Positions 42,791-54,395 are shown, numbered from the stretch's first letter. The stretch is 64,000 nt of DNA from Cephalotus follicularis (GCA_001972305.1 BDDD01000717.1:208701-272700), one strand, 5' to 3'. Made by a program: numbers and translations. Notes: generated by a model from the sequence alone, not told the origin.

Positions 42791-45698
42791 TTATCCCCCT
42801 GTTTGGAAAAGTTTCACTCGAATGGGACCCGTTAGACCTGAAATGACTCTAGGAATGATCCTAGATGCATTCTGAGCATATGTTTGCATTATTACTGTGA
42901 ATTGCATTATGGTTGATTTCAAAAAGTGTTAACCATTTTGAAAAGCTTGTATGATTATTATAATCATTATTGTACGAAAAGGTATATTTGTCAACATATG
43001 AATATATATATTTTCGAAATGACTGGGGAAAGTATTTTCCAAAGACGGAGAAATGTTTTAAAGGATTGGCTATACAATCAAATTGTATTGTTTTAAGTTT
43101 TATAACTTATTACAACCTGTGACGGAGTTTTATATTTTAAACAAATATATTTGATCAAGTAATTATATTTATTGCTTGACTTGTACTGCACGGTGTTTGT
43201 GCTTGTTGATTATTGGCCTCTGTGCTAATAACCTGTTGATTGTTTAGCCGTCGTGCTAAGCAACATGTACGGAGTACTTGCTTCAAACCGTTCGCAAACG
43301 GGGATTGGAGTAAGAGTGCATGACGTTGGGGCCAGGAGGTGGCGACGATCATGACGACTTGTTTGTCTGGTTCCTTTTTGGGGACATACTTGCTACTTTT
43401 GTTGATATAGCCTTATGAGGTTATACCTGTATTGTGAACATGCATATACATATACATGTATATACTATGATATATATACTGTGATATATATACTGTACTG
43501 CATCATAATGCATTCATTCATGTTGCTCATTATCATATACCTTGAACTGTATTTGTGAGTCTTTTCACTTAGCCGAGTGAGGACAAAGGCTAACCCCTAC
43601 TGTAACAGATTTATGGAGTGAGGTTTGATATGGAGCAGCACAAGGAGACATAAAGTGAAGACTGAGTTGTTCTTATATTGTTATGTACTGGTTTATGGAA
43701 CAATGATTATAACATTGGATTACTGTAACGTGGTTTTATGTTATTTCGTACTGTATTATCACGCTCCGTTTATGGGCGATCGACAATGTTGTTGGGTTTT
43801 ATATAAACTTTGTGGGTATCACGTAGTATGGGATATGTGATACATATTTAAATTTCAGCTTATTTCATGTTATTGCTTCCGCTATTGAAGGTTTTTGTTA
43901 TACGTTTTATCGCATAAGCTGATTTATGTTGTGTTGATTGCCTTACCGCTTTAATGTTGTCTTGTGGGAAAAACGAGGTGTGACAATTGATATGATGCAA
44001 CTTACAAACATTTCCTCATTAATCTCATAGGAGAACCTACTGCATCTGATGGCAATACTTCTGTAAATAAAGTTAGAGGGCCTGTAAAACCCCTTAAGAA
44101 GTAGGGCACAGATAAAAAATTGATCTTAGAGTGGAATGAATTTCACCAACCTGTTGGACCAAACGCTTCGTTATTGGCAGGACAATTGGGGAGCTTTGCT
44201 CGGGATGGTGATTTGTTATCGTTGACAATCACTTCATGGAGTGGGATGGATCAATCTGTGTTAGATAACATTTGGGAAGACATTTTAGTAAAAATTACTT
44301 CAATTATGATATTAAGCTCTCAATATTTTTTTATATTTGATCTTCTGAACTGTGATGTCTGATGTCTAATTTTGGATTTTTTAGAGCAAGATCAATGCAC
44401 CCCCGGAATATAGAAAAATTTGAATGAGGTCGCTCAACGAAAAATGGAGGGTCTGGAAAAATAGAGTAAAGCAGGATTACTACTTGTCTCACCAAACAGA
44501 CGAGGAGCGTAGGGCCCTCCTCCTAGGTTGGATCTTGAGCAGTGGGAAACTTTAATCAAATTCTGGGGTAAAGAATCATCAAAGGTCTGACTTTAATTTA
44601 CTAGAGCATTGTAATTGAGTTAAACATGATATTTACAACCTCATACATATGAAATATAATTGACATCAATGACTTGAAATGCAACAAATCTTACAAACAT
44701 ATTTTTCTTCTCTTTCCTTTTGTAGAAAATTGTAGAAACAAATTGAGAATGTCGCGGATGCCCTGTGGCCGTCAGTAGGACTGGTAGGATGAGTCATGCG
44801 AATAAACGTCATGAGGTAGATCTTTAAGTTAATGAGGTTTATCACTAAAAGTAACATTATACAATCCATCTACGCGTTCAATGCCATTAAACATTACATA
44901 TATTTATCTATGTTAGTGATATTATTTGAGTTCATCTATGTTGTTACATTGAGCATTTCAGATGAAGCAAAAGAATGAGCCCATCAATCGGCCTAGCGTG
45001 TGGAGAACAAGTAGGAAAAAAAAGATGGGACATTTGACGAAAAGGATGGGGCGAAAGAAATTGGGGTATATCTTGTGCATTAAATTTTGTAACTGAATTA
45101 TATTAAATATATGAGAAGAATGTGTAAGTCATTTTACATGTTTGAAGATATGATATTTTTCTTTGGTTGATAGGAGCAATTGACAACTAAAATAAGTGCG
45201 CTAGCACCAGAAAAGAGTCAAGATCCAACAATGTTAGACCAAGTCTTTGTTGATGTCATTGGTGGTGATGGACATGGTCGTGTGCGGACAATGGGCATTG
45301 TTGCTGTCCCACCTTGTAGTAAATCAAGAACATCATATTCTCAAGCTTCTCAGTCTAATTTTGAAACAAGAATTTGTGCAGAGTATGAAGAAAGATTCAA
45401 TGATTTGCATCAACAAATAAGTGACCAACAACGACATATTGCAGAACTTTTGACAGCTATGCGTAATCAAAATGTTGTATCTCCAATATTTCATTCGACA
45501 ATTCCTACTCTTGCTTCTAGTGTCAAGGAAAGTCGGGATCAAACCTTTTTACCAAACCCTCATCAGGTAATTTTTTATATATGAAAATATGCATCACATT
45601 TCCATAGAAAAAATATATATTAAGGATACATATTTGAACTTGTATTTTATTTTATACATTCATACATTTTGCAGCATGATGATACACCTGGGGCATAG

Positions 45699-45778
45699 AA
45701 GCAGAGATAAATAAATAGTTAGTAAGATTTTTGGAGGTGAGACTCTTCTAAATTTAGCTGATTATCTCTCCCCTATCT

Positions 45779-45820
<42 letters not shown>

Positions 45821-47455
45821 TGAGTGGTGAAATGCTTGCTTAGCTGTGATTTGCTATGATTTTAGACTAATTTATCCCTTAGAAATACATTCTGTGTTTA
45901 AAATGGGAGAGATTTTTTAATTAAGGCGACAAACAGTTTGTTTTTGGTAAGTGAACTTATTTGGTTTTGGTCTCCTAGGGCATTGTTCCTATGGGATTGC
46001 ATGTAAAATTCTATAAATTTTCAATAATGCTAATCTTTGATTGCATACCAGTGCATTGTTTCTATGAAGGGCACAAAAAGTGTGTTACGATTTCACGTGA
46101 ATGGTGAGGCTATAAAAGGGATACTAGTGGGGAGAAAAGTAAAAATAATTACTATCCGAAACTCATAAAATTTATATGTTCACAATTTACATGGATATTG
46201 GGTTGTTTTGAAAGGTTTGAAGTTGGTAGCCAAGAATAATTTTTTTCTTGAACCTTTCATGAAGGAAGCTACTATATGACAAAAGTTCGATGGTGGGAGA
46301 AATTACAGTTAATTATTATTTTGATTTCACTTATATAATTGGTTACATGTAGCTATCAACATTTCGAATATTACGTTAGTCATTAAATTGGAAGGTGTTG
46401 ATTCAACTAAATCTCGGATTGTCTAGTTAGATCTTTCATTAACCGTAATTTAGGAATGTTTTATGAGATTTGGCATTATACATTTAGATGGGACTGGTCA
46501 AGGAACTCCTAACTCTCTTTGGCTTTTTCCAAGATGTTACTTTTATTTTTCATTTTCTATTGCAGTGTTCCAAATGAGCAATACGAATTAACCAATCATC
46601 AGAAGTCCAAAACCAGACTTAGAAGACAAGAATCTGAAGAAAACACTGGTCAAAGTAGCAATAGTATGTTGGTGCATGGGCAGCCTTCGGTGGATGATAC
46701 AAGTGTTTTACTTCGTCAATATGTCAGGCACCTCTTCGTCGGTAATTTTAGAAATCTGGGACCGATGATGACTGGCTTGGTTCTAACATCCCACTTCAAA
46801 GTATGCAGCTATATAGTGATTTCGAAAGGACATGCATGTGGTGGTTTACTGATTGCGGTTACATCTGATGTTAGTAGGCCTCAACATACCTGTTAAATGT
46901 TGTGCAGATTATCTTGAATATGCTGCTACTTCTTTGCTTTGAATTTTCTTGAATTGTCAGTTGAATATGCATTTTGGCACAAATGTCTTCATTCATTTAT
47001 GCTGTTGTAGCAGAAATGCACTTTCAACCATTCCTTTTAAATATTCACTATTTGTTTGCACTTTCAACCATTCTTTTGAATTTTCTTGAATTTTCAGTTG
47101 AATATGCACTTTCAACCATTCCTTGACAATGCATGACTATTTTGTTCTTATTATGATGATGGAGCCTTTGATGAGGTGATTTTATGCTTGATAATGCATG
47201 ACTATTTTGTTCTTTCTGTGATGATGGCCATTGCATAGGTGGTATGTTTTCAGTAGATGTTTCAAGCCATTATGTTGGGCAGGACATTACTTATCCAAAT
47301 TTTCACTTCACATTCTGCCTTTTTTTTTTAAAAAAAAATGGATAGATCCAAAATGGAGGCAGGAGTATTTTGTTGAATTTTCAGTTGTTGGATGCCCAGT
47401 ATTCCTGGGGCATACTGGGCAGGAATTACATATATTGGTTTGATAATTAAATAAA
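45699..47455. other. CACTA 3' non-coding region
   Basis: No supported gene. It contains a (TG)n run (45781-45819), a TATA-like CTATAAAAGGG (~46112), a 125-codon frame at 46519-46896 that I do not recognise and reject as a gene, and a diverged tandem repeat at 46945-47235 (ATGCACTTTCAACCATTCCTT and AATGCATGACTATTTTGTTC blocks). Confidence 0.6.
45781..45819. repeat. (TG)n microsatellite
   Basis: About 19 TG units, just after the end of the second CACTA gene. Confidence 0.95.
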
Positions 47456-47965
47456 ACCCTTTTTGAAACAGAAACCCGTTTCAAAAGGGTATTTAATATA
47501 CAAAAAACACCCCTTTTTGAAACGCAAAAACCGTTTCAAAAGGGACCCCTTTTGAAATGGAATATTACCGTTTCAAAAGGTTTGAAATGGTAAAATTCCG
47601 TTTAAAAAGGGGTCCCTTTTGAAATGGCATGATGTACCGTTTCAACAGGGGGTACCTTTTGAAAAGGAAAATTACCGTTTCAAAAGGGGGTGCCTTTTGA
47701 AATGGATCACCTAACCGTTTCAAAAAGTTGACCCTTTTGAAACGGCAACACGTGCCATTTCAAAAGCCTACCTTTTGAAACGGCACAATAAACCATTTCA
47801 AAAGGTAGGCTTTTGAAACAATTTTTCCGTTTCAAAAAGCTTTTGATACGCCACTTTTTTGAAATTCCATTTTCTCGTTTCAAAGCCGTTTCAAAAGGTT
47901 GTTTGAAACGGAAAAATAGGCCTTTTGAAAAGAATTGCATCCGTTTCAAAAGGCCTGTTTTTTTG
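47456..47965. repeat. Right subterminal repeats of the CACTA element
   Basis: More than twenty copies of CCGTTTCAAAAGG and CCTTTTGAAACGG in alternating orientation over 500 bp; neighbouring copies pair as inverted repeats. The same motif makes up the left array at 22625-22800, which links the two ends of one element across 25 kb. Confidence 0.93.
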
Positions 47966-48289
47966 TTGTGTATAGGTGGAGCTTCGCAACAAGCTGAGGA
48001 TTGAAGCCCCGGGTGAGTCTCCTCCCTCTTATTGTAGTTCGATGACCAATAGTATAAAGATGGAATTGTATTTTGTTTATGACCTCCTGGTCTGTGGCAG
48101 AGCATGATTGAACAATATTGTATTATGTTGGGTTATACACACAAGTGACATTATTTATTGGATTTTTTGCATGCATTATCATATTGTCAAAAGTTTTTAA
48201 TTTCTGCCAAATATTGATAAATGAATGATACTGTTGGTAGCGCATCAAACCTTGGGGGTTGACTCTTGGGGTTTGGGGCATTACAATTT

Positions 48290-48302
48290 TGGTATCAGAG
48301 CC
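48290..48302 (+). promoter_or_regulatory. Primer binding site of element B
   Basis: TGGTATCAGAGCC, complementary to initiator tRNA-Met, five bases after the LTR end. Confidence 0.95.
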
Positions 48303-48412
48303 GCGGTTCTCCTACGGTGGGTATACCAGTAAGGAGTCCTTGGCTTATAAAGTTTATTGCATCCGGATAAAATGAGTGGATATTAACCCTTTGTTGTTAT
48401 ACAGAAGTGAAA

Positions 48413-49745
48413 ATGGACAGTCGTCGAAGTAGAACTACACGAGGAGCAAGATCCGAGCCGTCGACTAGACGTACTCGAGCAAATAGAGATGCAAAAGAAA
48501 TGATTGTAGCCCAAGAGACAGAAGCTGCATCTCCTGTTTGACAGGAATCTAGGGGCTTAGTGAGAAGAATGAAGGCAATGATGACCCAGACGACTGAGTT
48601 TATGCAGCGTTATGCAACTACATCGGAACAAACTTCAGCTGCCAGATCTGATGGATTAGCTGCGGAAGCACCTGAACAACCTCCGACCACGAGACCTCTT
48701 AGAAGAACAATGAAAGCGAGAAGATTCGTTGATCAACCAGCACGCTTAGAGGATCCCTTGGTTAGATTCTTGAGGCTGAATCCCCCAGTGTTTATGGGAG
48801 AACCAGATGCAGTGGCAGCAGAAAGGTGGTTAATGCGTATCAAAAAGATTTTCACAATCTTGGAATGTTCTGATTTCGAAAGGATTCTCTTCGCTACCTA
48901 TATGTTGCAAGGCGAAGCAGATCACAGGTGGAAGATGATTGAAGACTCGTAGGAACGATCAGGGGTAGTCAGATCGTGGGACAAATTTAAAGAAGCATTT
49001 AATGAACAGTACTATCCCGAGACTGAAGTGGACAAAAGAGAGGCTGAATTTCTAAACCTGACACAAGATGAGATGACGGTGTCCTAGTATGAGGCCAAGT
49101 TCACCGAGTTGGCAAGAGTAGCTCTGCATATGGTTGATACTAAAACCAGGAAGGCCAAAAAGTTTCTTATTGGCCTTAGACCTTATATCAGACGACAACT
49201 GGTACGTCTCCGATTGAGATCTCTTTTTGAGGTATCACGCAGAGCTAGAGACATCGAAGCAGTGATTAACGAGATACGTAATTTGGAGATCCAAACTGAC
49301 AATAAGAGATCAGTGTCTCAGATAGGCCTTCGGGTAGGAGTTCTGGGGGCAGTAATATATCCCAGAAATTGGGATATGACAGTAGCCCTGGATAGAGTGG
49401 ATGACCCCATGATACAAGTAGTCCCACTAGTCCTTCCAGATTTGAGGAACGGTCTCATAATTCCCAATGGAGAAGGAGAGGACAAGGTTCTCGACGAAGG
49501 AACCAGGGATTATTGTCTCCCTAAAGGAGTCCTTGTAGACTTTCTAACTCTAGCAGTCAAGCTCCTTATGAACCATGTGAATACTGCCAGCGAACGAATC
49601 ATGCATCTGAAGATTATTGGTGGAAACTGGTAAATGTCTGATATGTGGATCTCCGGACCATAGAGCTGCCGAATGCCCCTACAGAAGGTACGATTATGGG
49701 AATCAGCCAGGACAGAGTGCAGCCTCACAACAAGAAAGGTTCTCA
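48413..49745 (+). pseudogene. gag of element B
   Basis: ATG at 48413 (MDSRRSRTTRGARSEPSTRR). Most of gag is one frame to ~49330: a capsid-like part with DPLVRFLRLNPPVFMGEPDA and AERWLMRIKKIFTILECSD, then LARVALHMVDTKTRKAKKFL. In-frame stops: TGA 48539-48541 (CGA-type), TAG 48950-48952 (TGG-type) and TAG 49085-49087 (CAG-type, S-Q-Y expected). After a frameshift near 49330 come two knuckles: CEYCQRTNHASEDY (last Cys replaced by Tyr) and CLICGSPDHRAAEC (intact, ~49635-49676). The gag family differs from those of A, C and D. Confidence 0.87.
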
Positions 49746-50424
49746 ATCAAACCATGATTCTGGACAGCAATGACGGGGCCGTCCTAGAGCTAGCTCGGGA
49801 CAGGGAGACCGTGGAAAGCAACCAATGAGATCAACACCTACCGCACAAGGCGGAATGTATGCTTTGGATAATAAAAATGTTACCGATGAGTAGACTTAAT
49901 ATAGGTCTGTGGGTATACTGTTATTGAATCAGTGCCCTCTAAACTAGCAATTGGGCTTACTGTATTGTATTAATGAAATGGTCCCTGTACGGCTATGGAA
50001 AAAGTAATGAAATTGTTGTAAATCGAATGGATATTAAATGAATGGTTGATGAATATACGGTTAGAGGGCGTATTGTTAAGGATTGTATCGTTGCTGAACC
50101 ATACTGTATTGATATGGTGTCTGGATGGTGTACGTGGTTAACTATTTATATATGCTGGTATAGGACAGTATATATATCTAGCTAACCTCTAGATGGTTAA
50201 CTGCTTATATATGCTGGTATGGGGAAGTATATATACGTCTAGTTAGCCTCTAGACTGTCACCTGAAGGATGAGTTAAATGACATGAGTGTGTATGTTAAC
50301 GTTACGATAATTTTATGGGAGTAAAGGAACGCAACGGAGGCGTGGAAATGACATAAGGGCGATGTATCCTCTCCTGTTTTGACCCTAGAATCTCAGGACG
50401 AGATTCTTCTAAGGTGGGGAGGAT
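49746..50424 (+). other. Non-coding tail of element B before the 3' LTR
   Basis: It follows the protease relic. 50131-50265 has two diverged ~65-bp copies containing TTATATATGCTGGTATRGG and CTCTAGA. It ends in GGACGAGATTCTTCTAAGGT and the purine-rich tract, the usual run-in to a gypsy 3' LTR. Confidence 0.7.
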
Positions 50425-53177
50425 TGTAATATCCATTTTTTTTTGTCAATAATATATATATGTATAAATGTGCAATATTTTAAGGAACAGTATTTTGGGC
50501 CCAAAAATGTATTGTTATCGGACTGGAAATTGGAATGGCCTTTATTGTTGATTTTTGGGCCAATTATTATAAATAAATAGGAAAAAGGAGATGTTAGGCT
50601 TTGAGGTATTTATTAATGGCCCGAAATAGAATTAAAGGGGAAAAGAGAGTGTTGGGCCTACCTTAGTTCTCAGCCCACAATGTGAGGGAATTGCTGGATT
50701 TGTGTGGTGAATTCTAGAGAGTTCTTGGGTTGGCTATAAGAAGGAAAGGAGATGAGTGGGGACGGTTGTTGGCAAGATGAATAGAAAGAGACAAAGAGAG
50801 GGAGCAATCTGGAGAGTTCTTGTCTCCCTTTCTCCCCTTCCTTTAAAGCACTCACTCCCAGCCTTTGAAAGACAAGGAAGAAGCACCCTGGAAAAAAGGA
50901 GGAATTGTAGCAGTGAGCAAAGCAAAGGAAAGTATATTTGATGCCAGGGAATTCAAGGTAGGTTCTACTACCTACTCAGTATATGTACATTGCTTCTTTT
51001 ACTTGTAATACCCTGGTTATTTGTATGCATGTTTTATGGACTTTTAATCTGATTGCTTTCCAGCTTTTATTTTGTGAAGTCCGTTTGCCCTGTTTTGGGG
51101 TCTGTGTTTTGGGCTGACTTATACCAACCTGGACTCTTGGGTATGTTAGTATGTGGGTATGTATATGTATGGATTATGCCTTTTATCAATTTTATTTTAC
51201 AAATCAGTTTTACATTTCCTTTTGTTAAAACTTAAATTAATCATTAAAGCAAAATTCTTATTTTATTTCTTTCCTTTTCTTTCTTATCTAACTCCTATCT
51301 CACCCGTATCTCTCATTGTCCCACCTGTCTCTCTGTCCTATCTCTATCTCTCTCGATGATCTTTCCCTCTCTTAACTCCCTCACACGTTCTCTTCATTTC
51401 TTTCCTTATCCTACCCGAAGTCCTCTCCCTTTTCGGTTTAAGAATGGCTTTAGTCTATGGTTTTGTGCCATCCGTTTCTTTTGCCTGATCACTACCGATT
51501 TTTGCATCCTGGAAATTGTTTTATTCTTGTGCAAATTTCTTCTCCAATATTAGGTTTGTTATTCTTATTTCGGATTAAGGAATTTTGTTGCTTGTTATGC
51601 ATAACAATGATAGTTTTTGAATCCGTATGCTTCTCCCTTTCATTTTATTTTTGGAGAGCCTTTGAATACCTCTCATTTTGGTGTCTCTGCAAATGGTTTT
51701 GATATTCATTAGGTTGGTTTTCTATGTACTTATGCTATGGAGTTTGGTCTTGGGTTATACATTATCCGATTCTTGCATAAAGGTTGCTAGATATGAATTT
51801 ATTTTCTTCCTGCCTTCCTTATGTTATGTCAAGTAAATTCTGAGTCTGTTAGCAATCAGTAGGCATCTAGAGTGAGTTTTGTAATTTAGTTTAATATATG
51901 ACAATGGTAATTGGACATAAAAATTGTTTAGGAATATGCATGCATTAGTTAGAATGCACTTCTCACTCCAAGTTAACCACTGTCAAAGCATCTTTTGTAA
52001 TTTAGTGTTATGATACTATTTTCAATACCATACAGAGTCATTTTAAGTGTTGGTAATCTGGTCTTAGAAACCGAAAGTGGCTAATGGACAGTAAAATTGG
52101 ATTAAAATATGTAAGCATGTGTTTAGAAATCACTCCTTGTCTCATTGAGTTAGCCACTGTTCACATAAGTTATGTTAATTTTGTGTTTTTTTACTATTAA
52201 GGACCATACAATGTCTAAGATAAATGATCATAGGCCTCTGGTATCGAGTTATACATGTTTTGACAAGTTTCTGCATTAAATTGTTTAGTTTCTGATGTTC
52301 TGTCGTCCAGAACAGTCGGCTATTCTTATGGACAGTCGGCTGTCATATGTTGTGTAGTCGGCTGTTTGTATGATCAGTCGACTGCTTTGCCTTACACAGT
52401 CGACTGGACCCCTGTCACAGTCGACTGGCTGCAGTCCGGTTTGTGTAGTCGGCTGGCCCTGTTGGATAGTCGACTGCCAAGTTTCCATAGTCGACTGGAG
52501 CTCTGTAACAGTCAGCTGTTTTGCACAAGAAATTTTTGTTTTCAATTTTCTTGGTCTGGTTGCACTTCTGGTTGATCGGGGTCTGTCCTAAACACTGTTA
52601 TAATTCTGTTTTATGCCCTTAATGATTTTTAGACCCTTATAAGAATGATTATCAGTCTTTTCGTAAGTTTTTTCTGTAAGCTCATAAGGTACGAATATTC
52701 TGCTCTTTGACACTCTCTTTGATTTTATCGAACAAAATTCAGTTTTCTATTACGAATTGATATTCGTTTCTTTGCTAAATTCCATCGGTTATGTTTTACA
52801 ATTTTCATATGTTCTGAAATAAAGTCATCTCTTTATAGTGGAAATAAATGAGTTGATGTTATGTTTCAGAAAAGGCATTTTTACATGGATTTTAAGCTGA
52901 TTATGATTAATCAATGTTTTTGAAATGATAAAATAATGAGTAACTGTACCCACCTATGGGGCGTACCATAGACATGTCGTAGGCCTGGCACGGGGACATG
53001 ACAGTTCGGTAGCGGTGTGATTAGTCTACGACGTCTCTTTATGTTATGAATAAATCCCATGAGGTGGATTTATGGATCCATTATGTATGATAGAGGCGTA
53101 TGAATCGATTCTAGTGTATGGCATATGTGTAAGGATATGCGATGTGTGATATGATATGAGAATTGACTTGTGTAGGG
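50425..53177 (+). repeat. 3' LTR of element B (visible part)
   Basis: Starts TGTAATATCC right after the polypurine tract. Homologous (inverted) to solo LTR G: pyrimidine-rich block 51250-51420, GTCGAC array 52308-52520 and the block CCCACCTATGGGGCGTACCA (~52948). Similarity to G ends near 53177; the LTR may continue through 53178-54116 before element D interrupts it, so its true end is not seen. Confidence 0.82.
52308..52520. repeat. CAGTCGACTG array, 3' LTR of element B
   Basis: About ten units, e.g. ACAGTCGGCTATT, CAGTCGACTGC, CAGTCGACTGG, TAGTCGGCTGG and CAGTCAGCTGTT. The common variant in LTR sense is CAGTCGGCTG, as in solo LTR G and opposite to the D/E type (CAGCCGACTG). Position +1.88 to +2.1 kb. 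Confidence 0.88.
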
Positions 53178-54116
53178 GACAACAAAAGAATGTGCAACTC
53201 AACCATATGACAACATCCAGCTCCTCGGAGCCTATCAAGAGAGTCAAATATCAACAAGTATAAGAATCCAATGGAAGATTATATCATCATCAACAAATAA
53301 TAACCGTGCAGGGGACAACAAATAAGGAAGAGGAAGACACATCACCACATCCCGTGGTCTGTCATCATACACCATGACAACACACACACACACACCTATC
53401 CAGGGCTCGCCTGCTAGAATCTATCCAGACCTCGTCCGCTAGTATCTATCCGGACCTCGTCCGCTAGTATCTATCCGAGCCTCAGCTCGCTATCCACCAC
53501 AGTATCCGTGGTCTGCTGCCATACTAGGAAAAACACACACCTATCCAAGCCTTTCCTGCTATGTCTATCTGGACCTCGTCCGGTAGTATCTATCCGGACC
53601 TCGTCCGTTAGTATCTATCCGAGCCTCAGCTCGCTATCCACGACAGTATCCGTACAACCAGGGGAAAACCAAGAAAACAAGCCGCACAATTTCGTGCACC
53701 CCTCATAACAGAGGAAAACCAAGGTATAAAGAGAGAATCATCAACAAAGATAACGACACATCCGAGGACAAAAATACACAATCCTGAGGACCAACCGAGC
53801 TCTAAAGCTCATCCCAGATCAAGAACACAAATATACAAGATAATCGGGGTCCAAATCCCCAAGGAAAACATTTAACCGGAGGACAATAACAGGCACACGT
53901 AATATCAAATAAAGGAAAGAGAAGAATGTCCCACTCACAGAAACACCCCACACGCTATCGTCGACCAACCCCGAGGTGCTCCGTCTTAGCAACGGGACCG
54001 TCGTCTGCAAAACTAACACGAATCAACCAAGGAAGAAACACAAACACATACATAAACACAACATAACCAGCCAAACCAGGCCATCATCCTCTTCCTCGGC
54101 CCGAGCACAACGTACC
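53178..54116. other. Unassigned repeat sequence with a nested minisatellite
   Basis: No gene seen. 53397-53660 holds ~25-bp units (CTATCCGGACCTCGTCCGCT plus AGTAT) inside two ~155-bp higher-order copies, each starting with a GTGGTCTG.C.CCATAC segment and ACACACACCTATCC. The remainder is A/C-rich. It is either the middle of B's 3' LTR or another repeat. Confidence 0.6.
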
Positions 54117-54257
54117 TGTAACGCCTGGGATTTTCATTAATGTAATGTTGTATTTTCCAATGCATTTATGCGTTTAATTAATGAGAATTATGACTTTTTC
54201 CTTTTTGTAATGTTAAATTTGGGCAAAATTTGAAGTGTGGAAAGTGCTGATGCAGGG

Positions 54258-54395
54258 CGGGCAGCCGACTGCCCAAGAGGGACAGTCGACTGGACCCCCT
54301 TTTGAGTGGAAACCAGTAGACTACTGTGGGAAGCAGCCGGCTGGAGGTGTGTCGGCAGACATAGCCGACTGCCAGGTCTAGGCAGTCGACTGTCG
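54258..54395. repeat. Proximal CAGYCGACTG array, 5' LTR of D
   Basis: Units CAGCCGACTGCC, CAGTCGACTGG, CAGTAGACTAC, CAGCCGGCTGG, TAGCCGACTGCC and CAGTCGACTGTC at +140 to +280. Confidence 0.88.

Larger units (their letters stand above)
42043..43608 (+). other. Predicted leader intron of the solo LTR at 41202
   Basis: Donor CAAG/GTAGGGGAAAG at 42043, acceptor CTACTGTAACAG/ATTTATG ending 43608; both distal sub-clusters lie inside. Confidence 0.5.
41202..43985 (+). mobile_element. Gypsy-type solo LTR in intron 1 of the CACTA second gene, TSD ATTGA
   Basis: 2,784 bp, TGTAATGCCTGG...GAGGTGTGACA, with perfect ATTGA on both sides (41197-41201, 43986-43990). It has the shared LTR blocks (GGGCCAGGAGGTGGCGACG at ~43330, GTGAGGACAAAGGCTAACCC at ~43577) and a three-part GTCGAC array, but of the AAGACGTCGACGTCTTT type instead of CAGTCGACTG. 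Confidence 0.93.
40982..45698 (+). pseudogene. Ptta/En-Spm-type second gene of the CACTA element, broken
   Basis: Likely exons: 40982-41086 (MEGKSVRSIHMDDLHEEPNQ), 44031-44288 (VLNEY-like ILEWNEFHQPVGPNASLL, DIL), ~44386-44588 (MRSLNEKWRVWKNRVKQDYY, TDEER), ~44725-44815 (GRMSHANKRHE), 44962-45063, 45174-45566 (LDQVFVDVIGGDGHGRVRTMG, YEERFNDLHQQISDQQRHIA coiled coil) and 45675-45698 (HDDTPGA then TAG). This is the plant Ptta/En/Spm transposase-associated family, probably the subterminal-repeat-binding partner of TNP2. Breaks: TAG at 44102-44104 and frameshifts in exons 3-5. Intron 1 holds a 2.8-kb solo LTR. Confidence 0.83.
22607..47970 (+). mobile_element. CACTA (En/Spm) transposon, ~12.5 kb net, TSD TAT
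   Basis: Left end CTCTACAATAAAATGGGC and right end (reverse complement) CACAACAAAAAAACAGGCC are both decayed forms of CACTACAA-type termini; 3-bp target copies TAT lie at 22604-22606 and 47971-47973. Next to each end are arrays of CCGTTTCAAAAGG / CCTTTTGAAACGG. Inside are the two expected genes in the same orientation, a TNP2-like transposase (26383-40155) and a Ptta-like second gene (40982-45698), plus a captured host gene fragment (23898-24384, minus). Gypsy element C and a solo LTR are nested in it. Both own genes carry stops and frameshifts, so it is no longer autonomous. Confidence 0.92.
47974..50424 (+). mobile_element. Gag-only Ty3/gypsy element B: 5' LTR end, PBS, gag, polypurine tract
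   Basis: The LTR end GGGGCATTACA (48285) is followed by PBS 48290-48302, gag from 48413, a relic of the protease start (MYALDNKNVTDE, ~49857-49892), then ~530 bp without coding and a polypurine tract (AAGGTGGGGAGGAT, 50411-50424) before the 3' LTR at 50425. RT, RNase H and integrase are absent although both priming sites remain. This is the layout of a gag-bearing non-autonomous (TR-GAG-like) element, or a deletion derivative. The 5' LTR is broken at 47973 by the CACTA insertion. Confidence 0.85.

Noticed and set aside
46519-46896. 125-codon ORF in the CACTA 3' region
   Set aside because: No recognisable motif; the start lies in a low-complexity T-rich stretch; no supporting neighbours. Left as non-coding.
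17560-50425. LTR E and the LTR at 50425 as the two LTRs of element B
   Set aside because: Their starts differ (TGTAACGCCCTGG versus TGTAATATCC) and E matches the D type, so they are not a pair.
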